Notes: generated by a model from the letters alone, not told the origin. 12,715 nucleotides of DNA from Bacillota bacterium (GCA_023409955.1 JAEYQQ010000004.1:1-12715); one strand, 5' to 3'. Positions 1 through 8,008 are shown, counted from the stretch's first letter. Translations and numbers: made by a program.

Positions 1-1
1 C

Positions 2-214
2 AGGCTTTGCTGTTACCCATGTATGGGCCAGGGAAAGTGCGCGAAAGTTCAAGAGTACGATGATGTTGATACGATCCATGACGCAGTATTTTCATAAGTG
101 GGGCTGGAAGATTTAAAGAAATTAAAAAAGCTGCCTAAAGGTGTTCCTTCAGTCAGCCCGCAGGAGTTAAATTCCTACGAAAACCACCGCGCATATCGCT
201 GGTTTTCGATCTGA
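2..214 (+). pseudogene. Possible decayed 3' end of an unrecognised gene
   Basis: One rightward frame from the left edge has a protein-like composition. It is broken by an in-frame TAA at 95-97 and ends at TGA 212-214. The first piece includes CYPCMGQGKC and YDDVDTIHDAVF; the second includes a lysine/leucine-rich stretch and NSYENHRAYRWFSI. The GTG at 98 follows the TAA but has no ribosome binding site, so a separate small gene starting there is unlikely. A strong rightward terminator 43 bases after the TGA supports a real transcription unit ending here. I do not recognise the family. It could be a pseudogene, a sequence error at the TAA, or chance. The window edge cuts off the 5' part. Confidence 0.3.
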
Positions 215-256
215 AATTTACCCTCCAATGCCTACCAGGAGGTTTTTGATAGTCTG

Positions 257-283
257 CGCAGGAGATGATCTCCTGCGTTTTTT
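257..283 (+). terminator. Rho-independent terminator for the rightward transcript entering at the left edge
   Basis: CGCAGGAGA (257-265) pairs perfectly with TCTCCTGCG (269-277) around a 3-base loop and is followed by six T (278-283). The T-run is on the + strand side only. It therefore terminates rightward transcription and does not end the leftward permease gene, whose stop codon (282-284) overlaps the T-run. Confidence 0.8.
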
Positions 284-2276
284 ATATCTCCATTCGAACC
301 ATTTTGTAATATGTTCTGGCAGTAGCGGAGTATACCGTGGCATACAATAAAGCAAATATTCCGGCAGTAACAAAGATGCTTAAGGCAATCAGCTGCGTAT
401 CCCATAGGCCAAACATGGAGAGCATTTGTGTCATCATATGCAGGGCCCCCCAAGTGTGCAGTATGGCTGCAATAATTGGCAGAATAAAGACCATGAGTAT
501 TTGCTTACGAACCGTTCTTTTTACTTCATCTTTGTCCATACCAACCTTTTGCAAAATGATAAAGCGTTCATGATCCATATAACCTTCTGAGACTTGCTTA
601 AAGTAGATAATCAGTGTGGTAGCCATTAAGAACAACAGCCCTAGAAAAACGCCAAGGAATAGAAAGCCGCCGAATAATGCATACTCTTCGCTGCGAATGT
701 TGTTGATGTCGGAATAAGAGAATTCTTCTACTTCTTTGCTGAGGCTATCCCGAACCGATTTGCCATGGGCAGCAAGTGCTTCGGCTGGCCCGTCGGCACT
801 CCACCAAAATCCTTGTTCCAGATGCAGGCTGCCTTCGGAGCCCTTTATACTTTTGATAACATTTAAAGCAGTTTGATGATCGCTAACGACAAGAATCAAT
901 GGGGGATCCATGCCCTTGCTGCCTTTTTGCGCAAGGGGAAAGTGATCCAGATTTTTCTTGATTTCTAATTCGATGGTTCCTGCTGTAATTCTGTTTGCGG
1001 GCTTAACATCCCGTGCTTCAAAAATCAATGCCTCACCGCTCACTAGACTTTCATTGGAGTTTGTCATGCGATTATACTCGGACAGGGGAAATACTTTTAA
1101 TGTCCAAATGTTTTTGAGCTTTTGAGACGATTTGGTATCATCGGGCTGCAGGGCTCTGAGTGTATTACCTTCACGATACACAGCAGTTTCTGTAAAGCTG
1201 CCTGTATGGTATTGGGTTATGCTAACCCCATGCACGGATGCCTGCTGATGGATAATCTGCTCTGTTATCGTATCATCCAACAATCCATCTTGGTATGTAA
1301 TCATGTAATCTGTTGGGTTGCTCTCCCTTAGCATAGCTTCCTGGCCAATATACAATGCTACTGTGGTGCCAATGGTTATAATGGCCATGGTGCTTAATAT
1401 ACAGATGCTGGCTAAGCCGGCGGCATTTTGCTTCATACGGTAGATCATGCCGGAGACGGAGATGAAGTTGCGTGGCTTATAGTAAAAGCCTTTTTTGTGG
1501 CGCAGCATTTTCAAGAATGCAATGCTCCCTGCGGTAAACAAGGCATAGGTCCCCATGATAACCAGCAGGACGGCAAGGAAAAAGGTAAACAAGGCCATCA
1601 TGGGATTATCGACGGTGTTTGCCAGGATGTAACCTGCAGCCATGGAGATAACACCGACCATGGCCAGCAGCCAACGGGTTTTGGGTTCCTTTTCACCCTT
1701 TTGCTGGCCCTTTAGCAGATTGACAGGGCTAGATAGATGCACTTGCAAGCGGTTATATAGCAGTAACAGAAAAAATACAGCGGCAAACAGGCCGACGGTC
1801 AGGAGCAGGGGCCAAGGCGTTACTTCAAACACGATGGGGGTAGGCACCCGCATCAGCGCCTGGATTATTAAGAACATCAGCTTGCTCAGTGCTATGCCAA
1901 GCCCGATACCGCAAAGCAGGCTTAATAGGAGTAGCATGACGGTTTCATGAAAAAGAATCCGGGCTATGTGCTTTTTTTCAAGGCCTAAGATTGCGTAAAG
2001 TCCCAGTTCCTTCTTTCTGCGCTTGATTAAAAAGCTGTTAGCATAAAACAGGAATGCAAAGGCAAAGATGGAAACAACAATAGCGCCAAGAACCATCATA
2101 ACTTGCATTGCGCCAGCCCCACGAAGGCTTTTGATCCCATCATTCAGGGCGATCATGCAAAACGTATAGAATATAAAAATGGTACATACGGTGCTCAAAA
2201 AAAACGAGACATAGGTCTGCCTGTTTTTCCAGAGGTTGGCTGTAGCCAAACGCAGGTACAAAAAACGTTTACGCAC
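282..2276 (-). CDS. BceB-type ABC transporter permease (FtsX family)
   Basis: Membrane component of a peptide-resistance ABC transporter. BceB-type proteins detoxify antimicrobial peptides that bind cell-wall lipid intermediates and also pass flux information to the partner kinase. The 664-aa product shows the BceB layout: one N-terminal membrane helix (about 20-40), an FtsX block (about 57-175, containing RRKKELGLYAILG), further helices around 203-250 and 291-317, a large hydrophilic loop of about 215 residues (318-532), then three helices (about 535-559, 592-610, 628-648). I chose the GTG at 2276 over the far upstream ATG at 2426, which would bury 50 residues inside the ATPase gene. GGGGGTGA (2282-2289) sits 5 bases upstream, and MRKRFLYLRLATANLWKNR is a typical start for this family. 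It overlaps the ATPase gene by 8 bp, so the two are translationally coupled. The actual substrate is not readable from sequence. Confidence 0.93.
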   Translation of the reverse strand: MRKRFLYLRLATANLWKNRQTYVSFFLSTVCTIFIFYTFCMIALNDGIKSLRGAGAMQVMMVLGAIVVSIFAFAFLFYANSFLIKRRKKELGLYAILGLEKKHIARILFHETVMLLLLSLLCGIGLGIALSKLMFLIIQALMRVPTPIVFEVTPWPLLLTVGLFAAVFFLLLLYNRLQVHLSSPVNLLKGQQKGEKEPKTRWLLAMVGVISMAAGYILANTVDNPMMALFTFFLAVLLVIMGTYALFTAGSIAFLKMLRHKKGFYYKPRNFISVSGMIYRMKQNAAGLASICILSTMAIITIGTTVALYIGQEAMLRESNPTDYMITYQDGLLDDTITEQIIHQQASVHGVSITQYHTGSFTETAVYREGNTLRALQPDDTKSSQKLKNIWTLKVFPLSEYNRMTNSNESLVSGEALIFEARDVKPANRITAGTIELEIKKNLDHFPLAQKGSKGMDPPLILVVSDHQTALNVIKSIKGSEGSLHLEQGFWWSADGPAEALAAHGKSVRDSLSKEVEEFSYSDINNIRSEEYALFGGFLFLGVFLGLLFLMATTLIIYFKQVSEGYMDHERFIILQKVGMDKDEVKRTVRKQILMVFILPIIAAILHTWGALHMMTQMLSMFGLWDTQLIALSIFVTAGIFALLYATVYSATARTYYKMVRMEI

Positions 2277-3036
2277 CCAGCTCACCCCCGGCAGATAGAA
2301 CGGTAAGGGCGGAGATGATTTTCTGGAAAAAAGAATCCTGCTCCATGTCGCCCCGGTACATTTGATGATAAACCCTGCCGTCCCTAATGAACATGACCCG
2401 GCCGGCATAGCTGGCGGCTTGAGCACTGTGGGTGACCATTAAGATGGTTTGACCCCTTTGGTGTACGGCGGCGAAGGTTTTCAAAAGGTTTTGTGATGCC
2501 TTGGAATCAAGCGCACCGGTAGGCTCATCAGCCAGCACCAGCTTGGGAGATGTGATCAGCGCCCTAGCCACGGCTACACGCTGCTTCTGGCCGCCGGATA
2601 TCTCATAGGGGAATTTGGGTAAAAGGTCCGATATGCGAAGAATGTCGGCCACGGCAATGAGCTTGGGTTCCATTTCTTTATAGCTTTTGCCTGCCAGCAC
2701 CAGCGGCAGCAGAATGTTGTCACGCACAGAAAATGTATCCAGCAGATTAAAATCTTGAAATACGAAACCCAAATTGTCACGCCTAAAGGCAGATAGCTGC
2801 TTATCCTTAATCTGCCCCATATCTTTACCTTCCAGCAGCACCTGGCCTTCGGTAGGTTTATCCAGTGCGGCAAGAATGTTCAGCAAGGTGGTTTTGCCAG
2901 ACCCGGATTCGCCCATGATGGCAACAAACTCGCCATTGTCAATGCTGAAGCTGGCGTCGGTGAGGGCTTCCACCTTCTGGCCGCCTAATAAGGTTGTATA
3001 GATTTTCTTTACGTGGATAACGTCAAGTAAAGGCAT
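2269..3036 (-). CDS. BceA-type ABC transporter ATP-binding protein
   Basis: Cytoplasmic ATPase that powers the adjacent permease. All nucleotide-binding motifs are intact in 255 residues: Walker A GESGSGKTT (42-50), Q-loop FVFQD (Q94), signature SGGQKQR (147-153), Walker B LVLADEP (166-172) and H-loop histidine 203. It belongs to the MacB/LolD-like class that pairs with FtsX-type permeases. The start is fixed by GGGAGG (3045-3050), 8 bases before the ATG. It lies downstream of its kinase/regulator pair and overlaps the permease gene by 8 bp, the standard bceAB order. A BceR-like operator and promoter lie in the gap before it, so it is probably induced by the neighbouring two-component system. 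Confidence 0.95.
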   Translation of the reverse strand: MPLLDVIHVKKIYTTLLGGQKVEALTDASFSIDNGEFVAIMGESGSGKTTLLNILAALDKPTEGQVLLEGKDMGQIKDKQLSAFRRDNLGFVFQDFNLLDTFSVRDNILLPLVLAGKSYKEMEPKLIAVADILRISDLLPKFPYEISGGQKQRVAVARALITSPKLVLADEPTGALDSKASQNLLKTFAAVHQRGQTILMVTHSAQAASYAGRVMFIRDGRVYHQMYRGDMEQDSFFQKIISALTVLSAGGELGA

Positions 3037-3081
3037 GCAATAATCCTCCCAATGGTTGATAGCGTTTTTGACCGCTGATAC

Positions 3082-3110
3082 AGTATAGCGCAGGACAAAA
3101 GCCGATGCCT
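3082..3110 (-). promoter_or_regulatory. Probable activator-dependent promoter of the bceAB-like operon
   Basis: On the minus strand TATACT (3082-3087) matches the sigma-A -10 at 5 of 6 positions. With 17-base spacing the -35 position (3105-3110) reads AGGCAT, a poor match, and neighbouring spacings are no better. A good -10 with a weak -35 fits a promoter that needs an activator bound upstream. The predicted leader is about 40 nt and contains the ATPase ribosome binding site. Confidence 0.5.
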
Positions 3111-3120
3111 TGACGCACCC

Positions 3121-3155
3121 TTACAAATCAGGCCGTTAATCTTACATTTTTGCAA
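3121..3155 (-). promoter_or_regulatory. BceR-type operator: main palindrome plus a possible second half-site
   Basis: Bases 3142-3155 read TTGCA-AAAA-TGTAA on the minus strand. The consensus I recall for BceR-like regulators is TNACA-N4-TGTAA, so this has one mismatch (and TTACA-TTTT-TGCAA on the other strand). A further TTTGTAA (3121-3127 on the minus strand) lies 14 bases downstream across a partly GC-rich linker, two helical turns from the first TGTAA. It resembles the main-site/linker/secondary-site layout described for Bacillus BceR promoters. The site lies about 105-120 bases before the ATPase start and upstream of a promoter with a weak -35, as expected for an activator. Confidence 0.55.
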
Positions 3156-3183
3156 TATAACTTCCTTTTTTATCTAAAATGAA

Positions 3184-4191
3184 TCAATAGATCTCCAATG
3201 GAATATCGGACACGTCAATCAGCACAGTGGTGCCCCGTCCAACTTCGGACTGGATGGATAGCCTATGACCCAGCCGTTTGGCAACCTCGCTGGCCAGATA
3301 AAGCCCGATGCCTGTAGCTCGTTGGTCAACACGACCATTGTGCCCTGTAAAGCCTTTATCAAATACCCTTGGTAGGTCTTCTTTGGGTATGCCCACGCCG
3401 CTGTCGGCAATGGCCAGAACTGTGCCGTCTTGAATTAAAATGCGGACGCTTCCCTTTTCCGTATACTTTATCGCATTGGAGAGGATCTGCTCCAAAAGCA
3501 CCAAGAACCATTTTTCATCCGTCAATGCTTGCATGTCAAAAGGGGAAAGCTCCACTGCGATTTTCTTATGAATAAATAGCAGTGCATACTTCTTCACAGC
3601 CTTTTTGACGAGGGATTGAAGATCGTAACGGTTTATGTTCAGGTCATCCGTTTGGTTGCTAATTCGCAAGTATTGCAGCGCCATTTCCGCATAACGCTCG
3701 GTTTTGAACAGTTCTTCCTCCCATTGGCTGCCAAGAGGCGTTTCGCTGCTTTGTAAAAGCAGCCGCATGGCTGATATGGGGGTTTTGATTTGATGCATCC
3801 ACAGCGTATAGTAATCTTCGCGCTCCTTCATGCGCTTGGTCTGCTCATTTTTCTCCCTCAGCCGCAATTGTCCCTGCTGCTCTATGAGCGACAAGTAGAT
3901 GCTTTCTATCTGGGTCTGTGGCGCGGGAAGGCCAGCAGGCAGCGTTTCCAAATGTTGATGGCCAGCTTGCGCTTGGCGGCAGCGCACCGCATGGTGTGAT
4001 ATGGATACAAGTGCGGAAATCAATAGAAAAATACCGCTAAGCATCAGTGCGTACCATAGGGGTTCCATGTCAAGATGGGATAGGGAACCGACCAGTAGGA
4101 ACAGGCTGGCAGTAACTACATACAAAAAAAACGCGCCTGCCTTTTCTTTCAGGAAAGACGCGATCACTAACCATGTGGATGTTTTCTTCAT
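3184..4191 (-). CDS. BceS-type intramembrane-sensing histidine kinase
   Basis: Sensor kinase of the peptide-response module, 335 aa. Two membrane helices (about 18-37 and 45-65) are joined by a very short outside loop with no sensory domain, the hallmark of intramembrane-sensing kinases that take their signal from the partner ABC transporter. The dimerisation/phosphoacceptor motif WMHQIKTPIS places the phosphorylated histidine at 133. The ATPase domain has an N-box asparagine at 239 (LEQILSNAIKYT), G1 DSGVG (263-267) and G2 GIGLYL (294-299). HQIKTP is typical of BceS-like kinases. The ATG overlaps the stop of the response-regulator gene as ATGA, with GGAGGAGC (4196-4203) upstream. No terminator is evident after the gene, so some transcripts may continue into the transporter genes. 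Confidence 0.94.
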   Translation of the reverse strand: MKKTSTWLVIASFLKEKAGAFFLYVVTASLFLLVGSLSHLDMEPLWYALMLSGIFLLISALVSISHHAVRCRQAQAGHQHLETLPAGLPAPQTQIESIYLSLIEQQGQLRLREKNEQTKRMKEREDYYTLWMHQIKTPISAMRLLLQSSETPLGSQWEEELFKTERYAEMALQYLRISNQTDDLNINRYDLQSLVKKAVKKYALLFIHKKIAVELSPFDMQALTDEKWFLVLLEQILSNAIKYTEKGSVRILIQDGTVLAIADSGVGIPKEDLPRVFDKGFTGHNGRVDQRATGIGLYLASEVAKRLGHRLSIQSEVGRGTTVLIDVSDIPLEIY

Positions 4192-4874
4192 AATTGCTCC
4201 TCCACCAGATACCCCATGCCCTTTTTGGTGGTGATGAAATCATTAAGCCCTGCATCCTCCAGCTTTTTTCGGAGCCGGGCTACATTCACAGTCAAGGTAT
4301 TATCGTCAATAAACTCATCGCTGTCCCAAAGCTTTTGAATTAAGGCGTCACGGCTGACAGCGCTGCCCTTGTTCTCCAGAAGCATTTGCATAATCCTGGC
4401 TTCGTTGCGGGTCAGGTCGATCTTCTGCCCGGCATAATGAAGGGTGCCATCGCCAACGTGGAATACGGCATCCCTGTGGACCAGCGTATTGAGATGCCCC
4501 CCGAATTCGTAGCTCCGGCGCAGTAAAGCCTGGACTTTAGCTACCAGTACAGAAAGGTCAAAGGGCTTGGTAACATAGTCATCTCCCCCCATGGAAATGG
4601 CCATCACAATGTCCATGTTTTCGGTATGGGAGGATAAAAAGAGGATTGGTACCCGGGATAGCTTGCGAATCTCCCCGCACCAGTAAAACCCATTGTATCT
4701 GGGCAGGGATATATCCATTAGCACCAAATGCGGCTCTTCTTTTTGAAATTGGTCCAGTACGGCAGAAAAGTCCTGAACACTAGAAGCATAATAGCCCCAC
4801 TTGCCAAGATGGTTTTGTAAAACGCCTGCGATGGTGCTGTCATCTTCCACGATCATGATATTGTATGCGGCCAT
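4188..4874 (-). CDS. BceR-type response regulator (OmpR family)
   Basis: DNA-binding partner of the adjacent kinase, 228 aa. The receiver domain (about 5-118) has the acidic pair ED at 10-11, phosphoacceptor aspartate 54 (LMDISLPRYNG) and lysine 103 (VTKPFD). The C-terminal winged helix (about 135-226) contains LTRNEARIMQMLLE and TVNVARLRKKL. Phosphorylated, it would bind the palindrome at 3142-3155 and activate the transporter operon. GGGAGGG (4881-4887) lies 6 bases before the ATG, and the gene overlaps the kinase by 4 bp. Its own promoter lies just upstream, so it is transcribed separately from the YesN-like regulator that ends at 4951. Confidence 0.95.
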   Translation of the reverse strand: MAAYNIMIVEDDSTIAGVLQNHLGKWGYYASSVQDFSAVLDQFQKEEPHLVLMDISLPRYNGFYWCGEIRKLSRVPILFLSSHTENMDIVMAISMGGDDYVTKPFDLSVLVAKVQALLRRSYEFGGHLNTLVHRDAVFHVGDGTLHYAGQKIDLTRNEARIMQMLLENKGSAVSRDALIQKLWDSDEFIDDNTLTVNVARLRKKLEDAGLNDFITTKKGMGYLVEEQL

Positions 4875-4892
4875 ATTCTTCCCTCCCTGGGA

Positions 4893-4921
4893 ATTATAGC
4901 ATAGCGGCGCAGCATTGGAAA
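4893..4921 (-). promoter_or_regulatory. Sigma-A promoter of the bceRS-like operon
   Basis: On the minus strand TTTCCA (4916-4921) and a perfect TATAAT (4893-4898) are separated by 17 bases. The leader is short, about 15 nt, and starts close to the ribosome binding site. The promoter fits entirely within the 76-bp gap between two regulatory operons. Confidence 0.65.
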
Positions 4922-4939
4922 GAAGGCGGAAAATGCCGC
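4919..4939 (-). terminator. Weak terminator-like hairpin after the YesN-type gene
   Basis: On the minus strand GCGG (4936-4939) and CCGC (4926-4929) enclose a 6-base loop and are followed by CTTCTTT. The stem is only 4 bp and the tail is interrupted, so it would be leaky at best. The tail overlaps the -35 of the next operon. It is the only candidate barrier between the two regulatory operons. Confidence 0.3.
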
Positions 4940-4950
4940 ACTGTCAGTTG

Positions 4951-6552
4951 TTATTGCTTTTCATCCCGCCGAAAGTCCCTGGGGGTCAGGCCGGTGTTCT
5001 TCTTAAAGAGATAGCTGAAGTAATGGGGATCGTTATAGCCCACCTGGTAAGCAATATCGGATGAGCGCAGGCTGGTGGTGCGCAAAAGCTCCTTGGCGCG
5101 GCTTAAGCGCAAGCCAGTCAAATACTCCGTGAATGTGATGCCCATCTCCTGCGAAAATACGGTGCAGAAATGATTGTTGCTCAGCGCTACATGCCTGGCC
5201 ACTTCGTGCAGGCTGATGCCCGGGTTTTGGTAATGCTCATTCAAATATGCCTGGGCCCGCCGAATGACCAAGCCGTACCGGGTAGCGCTTTGCTGATCAC
5301 GAAAGGCAATGGCCTTGGATAATATCCTGCGGACCAGCGGAAGTACATCATCAACGGTGATCAAGCTTTCATCAAGGTTTTGGTGGGCAAGCTCCGGCAT
5401 AACGTCCTGTGGGATGCCGCCATTTTCCTTGATGATGCGGGAGGCAGCCAGCATGATCTCAACATATACATAATTGGCCATCATACTGGAACGCATGGCC
5501 ACGTCCCCCAAGGAGCTTACATAGTGGCTGAGGATTTCCTCTACATCCGCCTGGGTGGCATATTGCAGCTGTTCGCCGATGGGCACCACATCCAGGTTCA
5601 AAAGGGACAGACCGGGGGCAATGCCAACATCATGAATACCCATGATGCGCCTTTGGCTGTTTTCGCCTTGAAAGGAATCCATGGTGCGCTGCACCGCCTG
5701 GGCGGTTGAAAGCGAATCGCGCACTTCCCAAAGGTCTTTCACGGCTGAACCAATGCTTAATTGCATGGGGATGCCAAGGGCCTGTTCAATGCCGTATTGG
5801 ACGGCTTGGGCAAAGCCATAGGCTCGCTCCTCCAGGTCACTATCACTGTCGCCCAGTACCAGCAGCACTGGGCAGCCCCCTACCTCGCACATATATACCG
5901 CGCCTGCGCTGCCATCACACAAGCGCTGTAGCGTACCCAGTACGGCAAGGGATTCTTCATAGCGTTTGTCGGTATAGCCTGGCGATACCAGTATTGCCAG
6001 ATACCGTTTGGCATAAAGGGCCATGTGCAGCCTTCGGGAGCGGTCCATCAGCTCGGAAATGGTATCCTTGCTGGTGGCTGAGGTAAACAGCTCCCGCAGA
6101 AGCTTTTCCTTGATAAAGCGGCTGCTGGAGGCGAACTGCTCTTTAAGGGACTTTATATCGGCCTGTTGTTTCTTATCTTCCTGAATCCGCTCTCCAATGC
6201 GTGACAAGGTCTCCAAAAGTTCCTGGGCGTTGACTGGTTTAAGTAAGTATTCCTTAACGCCTAGGGAAATGGCCTCCTTGGCGTAAGCAAAATCATCGTA
6301 GCCGCTTAAAATCACCACCTGGATCCAGGGCATGGTGTGGGCTACGTGGCGGCAAAGAGCAAGGCCGTCCATAAAGGGCATTTTAATATCAGTAATGAGG
6401 ATATCTGGCTTGATATCCTGGATCATATTCAGGGCGATCTCTCCGTCTGGTGCTTCCCCTGCCAATATAAATTCTGTTTGCTCCCAGGGGAAGTTGTTGC
6501 GTATCCCCTCTCGGATAACAATCTCATCATCTGCCAAAAAAACTTTATACAT
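4951..6552 (-). CDS. YesN/AraC-type response regulator (AraT-like)
   Basis: Cytoplasmic transcription regulator of the three-component sugar sensor, 533 aa. The N-terminal receiver domain (about 1-120) has ADDE acidic residues at 8-10, phosphoacceptor D55 (LITDIKMPFMDG) and K105 (YLLKPVN). A long central region is typical of YesN proteins. The last ~103 residues (about 431-533) are an AraC-type double helix-turn-helix with NNHFCTVFSQEMG and VGYNDPHYFSYLFKK. I chose the ATG at 6550-6552: AGGAGG (6560-6565) is 7 bases upstream and MYKVFLADDE is the natural receiver start. The longer frame would add 20 residues inside the kinase gene. It starts 4 bases after the kinase stop. Likely targets are sugar-uptake or arabinose genes such as araA; this is inferred from position only. 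Confidence 0.93.
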   Translation of the reverse strand: MYKVFLADDEIVIREGIRNNFPWEQTEFILAGEAPDGEIALNMIQDIKPDILITDIKMPFMDGLALCRHVAHTMPWIQVVILSGYDDFAYAKEAISLGVKEYLLKPVNAQELLETLSRIGERIQEDKKQQADIKSLKEQFASSSRFIKEKLLRELFTSATSKDTISELMDRSRRLHMALYAKRYLAILVSPGYTDKRYEESLAVLGTLQRLCDGSAGAVYMCEVGGCPVLLVLGDSDSDLEERAYGFAQAVQYGIEQALGIPMQLSIGSAVKDLWEVRDSLSTAQAVQRTMDSFQGENSQRRIMGIHDVGIAPGLSLLNLDVVPIGEQLQYATQADVEEILSHYVSSLGDVAMRSSMMANYVYVEIMLAASRIIKENGGIPQDVMPELAHQNLDESLITVDDVLPLVRRILSKAIAFRDQQSATRYGLVIRRAQAYLNEHYQNPGISLHEVARHVALSNNHFCTVFSQEMGITFTEYLTGLRLSRAKELLRTTSLRSSDIAYQVGYNDPHYFSYLFKKNTGLTPRDFRRDEKQ

Positions 6553-6556
6553 AAGC

Positions 6557-8008
6557 TTACCTCCTGATGGGTACGCAAAAGGATACGGTTGTTCCCAATG
6601 GACTGCTTTCAATGGTCAGGCCCCTTGGCGGGCTATAATACAGACGCAGGCGCATGTTCACATTGTACAAGCCGTACCCGGCAGTCTCATTGCAGAGTAC
6701 ATCCCCTTGTGTCAGGCAGGTGCGGATCTCCCAAAGCCGCTGATCCGTCATGCCGGCACCGTCATCCTTCACCTTGATATGTATCAGTTCGTCTTCCTGC
6801 CAGGCCTTGATTTCCACACGGCCACGGCCCCGGCGGTGCTTGATGCCATGATAGATGGCGTTTTCCACCAGGGGCTGGATTACCAGCTTCAGTATTTGAT
6901 ATTCAAAAAGAGATTCGGGGATATCGATGTGGTAGTCCAGAATGTCTCGGTACCTGATTTTTTGTATGGTCAGGTATCCCTGCAAATGGTTAACCTCCTG
7001 GGAAAGGGGGATCCAATCCCGTCCCTGGCTTAAAGAAATGCGGTAGAAATCGGAAAGGGCTTGGGTGATCTGTATGACTTCTGCCGTGCGCCTGGCTTCC
7101 GCCAGCCAGACAATGGCATCCAATGTGTTGTATAAAAAGTGGGGAGCAATTTGGGCTTGCAGGGATTTAAGCTCGCTCCTTTTTAAGTTTTCCTGCTCCC
7201 GCTTATTCTCCTCAATCAGGTCAGACAGCTTACCTGCCATGATGTTCAGACTGGCGGTAAGAGGCTGCAACTCCTCTACCTCTGCGATGGGTGCCCGGGC
7301 TAAAAGATTGCCCCCAGCCAGGCTGCCTGCAAACTCCTCCAGTAGGGCAATGGGCTGCCGGATGGTTTGTCCCAGGGAGGTTTGAGCCAGCATGGCGAAA
7401 AGCACCGTCAATAACAGCAGCACCGCTTCTGCGGCCAGTATGAGTCCCAGCATGTTTTGCAGATGGGTGCTGGTTTCAGTAGCGGCACTGATTTCCAGTG
7501 CGATAAAATCCTCCAGCATGTCGCCCACTAAGGCAGCCACGCTGCGGACCACCTCCAGCGTTACCTCGATATCCTCCACCTTTGCGCCGGATTCTATCTG
7601 CCGGCCCATGTGGTCTACATAATCCTTCAAGGTATTCATGGTACGCCGGGCCAGCGTCAATTCCATGGGGTTGCTGGTAACGCTGGAGGCCATCAGGCTA
7701 TCCAATTCTTCGTTGATCTCTTGGATCAATGTATAATGAATGCCTTCCTGAAACGTTTTCCGGCCGGCAACGACACTCCATAACTCATCCTTGATTTGAT
7801 CCTCCACCAGGGGCTTTAGTGAGGATACCCGTTTGATCTGGCTGATGACATCATGGTAACGGAAGGCATAATTGGCCATAACGGCAATGCTGGCAATGAG
7901 GGGGATGATCATCAGGCCCATGATGATGATGTAGGATAGCTTCAGCCGTTTGCCGATGCTGCCAAATACGTGCAGCCGTTTTAAACTGCTCTCTAGCTGG
8001 CTGCTCAT
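6557..8008 (-). CDS. YesM/LytS-type sensor histidine kinase (AraS-like)
   Basis: Membrane sensor kinase, 483 aa. It has a membrane helix at about 25-45, an extracytoplasmic domain of about 140 residues rich in predicted helix, a second membrane helix (about 186-208), a HAMP linker (about 209-265), then a His_kinase domain. The phosphoacceptor histidine is H290 in QIAPHFLYNTLD; most relatives have N where this has A. The ATPase part shows PLVENAIYHGI, DDGAGM and GYGLYNVNMRLRLYY. I chose the ATG at 8006-8008 because AAGAGGT (8016-8022) lies 7 bases upstream and MSSQLESS follows the lipoprotein stop by a single base. The upstream start would overlap that gene by 62 bases. In this family the outside domain contacts a sugar-binding protein, here presumably the lipoprotein encoded just before it. 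Confidence 0.92.
   Translation of the reverse strand: MSSQLESSLKRLHVFGSIGKRLKLSYIIIMGLMIIPLIASIAVMANYAFRYHDVISQIKRVSSLKPLVEDQIKDELWSVVAGRKTFQEGIHYTLIQEINEELDSLMASSVTSNPMELTLARRTMNTLKDYVDHMGRQIESGAKVEDIEVTLEVVRSVAALVGDMLEDFIALEISAATETSTHLQNMLGLILAAEAVLLLLTVLFAMLAQTSLGQTIRQPIALLEEFAGSLAGGNLLARAPIAEVEELQPLTASLNIMAGKLSDLIEENKREQENLKRSELKSLQAQIAPHFLYNTLDAIVWLAEARRTAEVIQITQALSDFYRISLSQGRDWIPLSQEVNHLQGYLTIQKIRYRDILDYHIDIPESLFEYQILKLVIQPLVENAIYHGIKHRRGRGRVEIKAWQEDELIHIKVKDDGAGMTDQRLWEIRTCLTQGDVLCNETAGYGLYNVNMRLRLYYSPPRGLTIESSPLGTTVSFCVPIRR

Noticed and set aside
98..214. Small gene starting at GTG 98
   Set aside because: There is no ribosome binding site, and it directly follows an in-frame stop of a similar-looking reading frame; a decayed gene is a better explanation.
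257..283. Hairpin as terminator of the leftward bceAB-like operon
   Set aside because: On the minus strand the A-run precedes the stem and no T-run follows it, so it works for rightward transcription only.
1428..1950. Open frames on the + strand inside the permease gene
   Set aside because: They lie opposite a well-supported membrane protein gene, have low-complexity antisense composition and no ribosome binding sites.
6332..7033. 233-codon open frame on the + strand across the kinase/regulator junction
   Set aside because: It spans the antisense of two well-supported genes and has no family resemblance.
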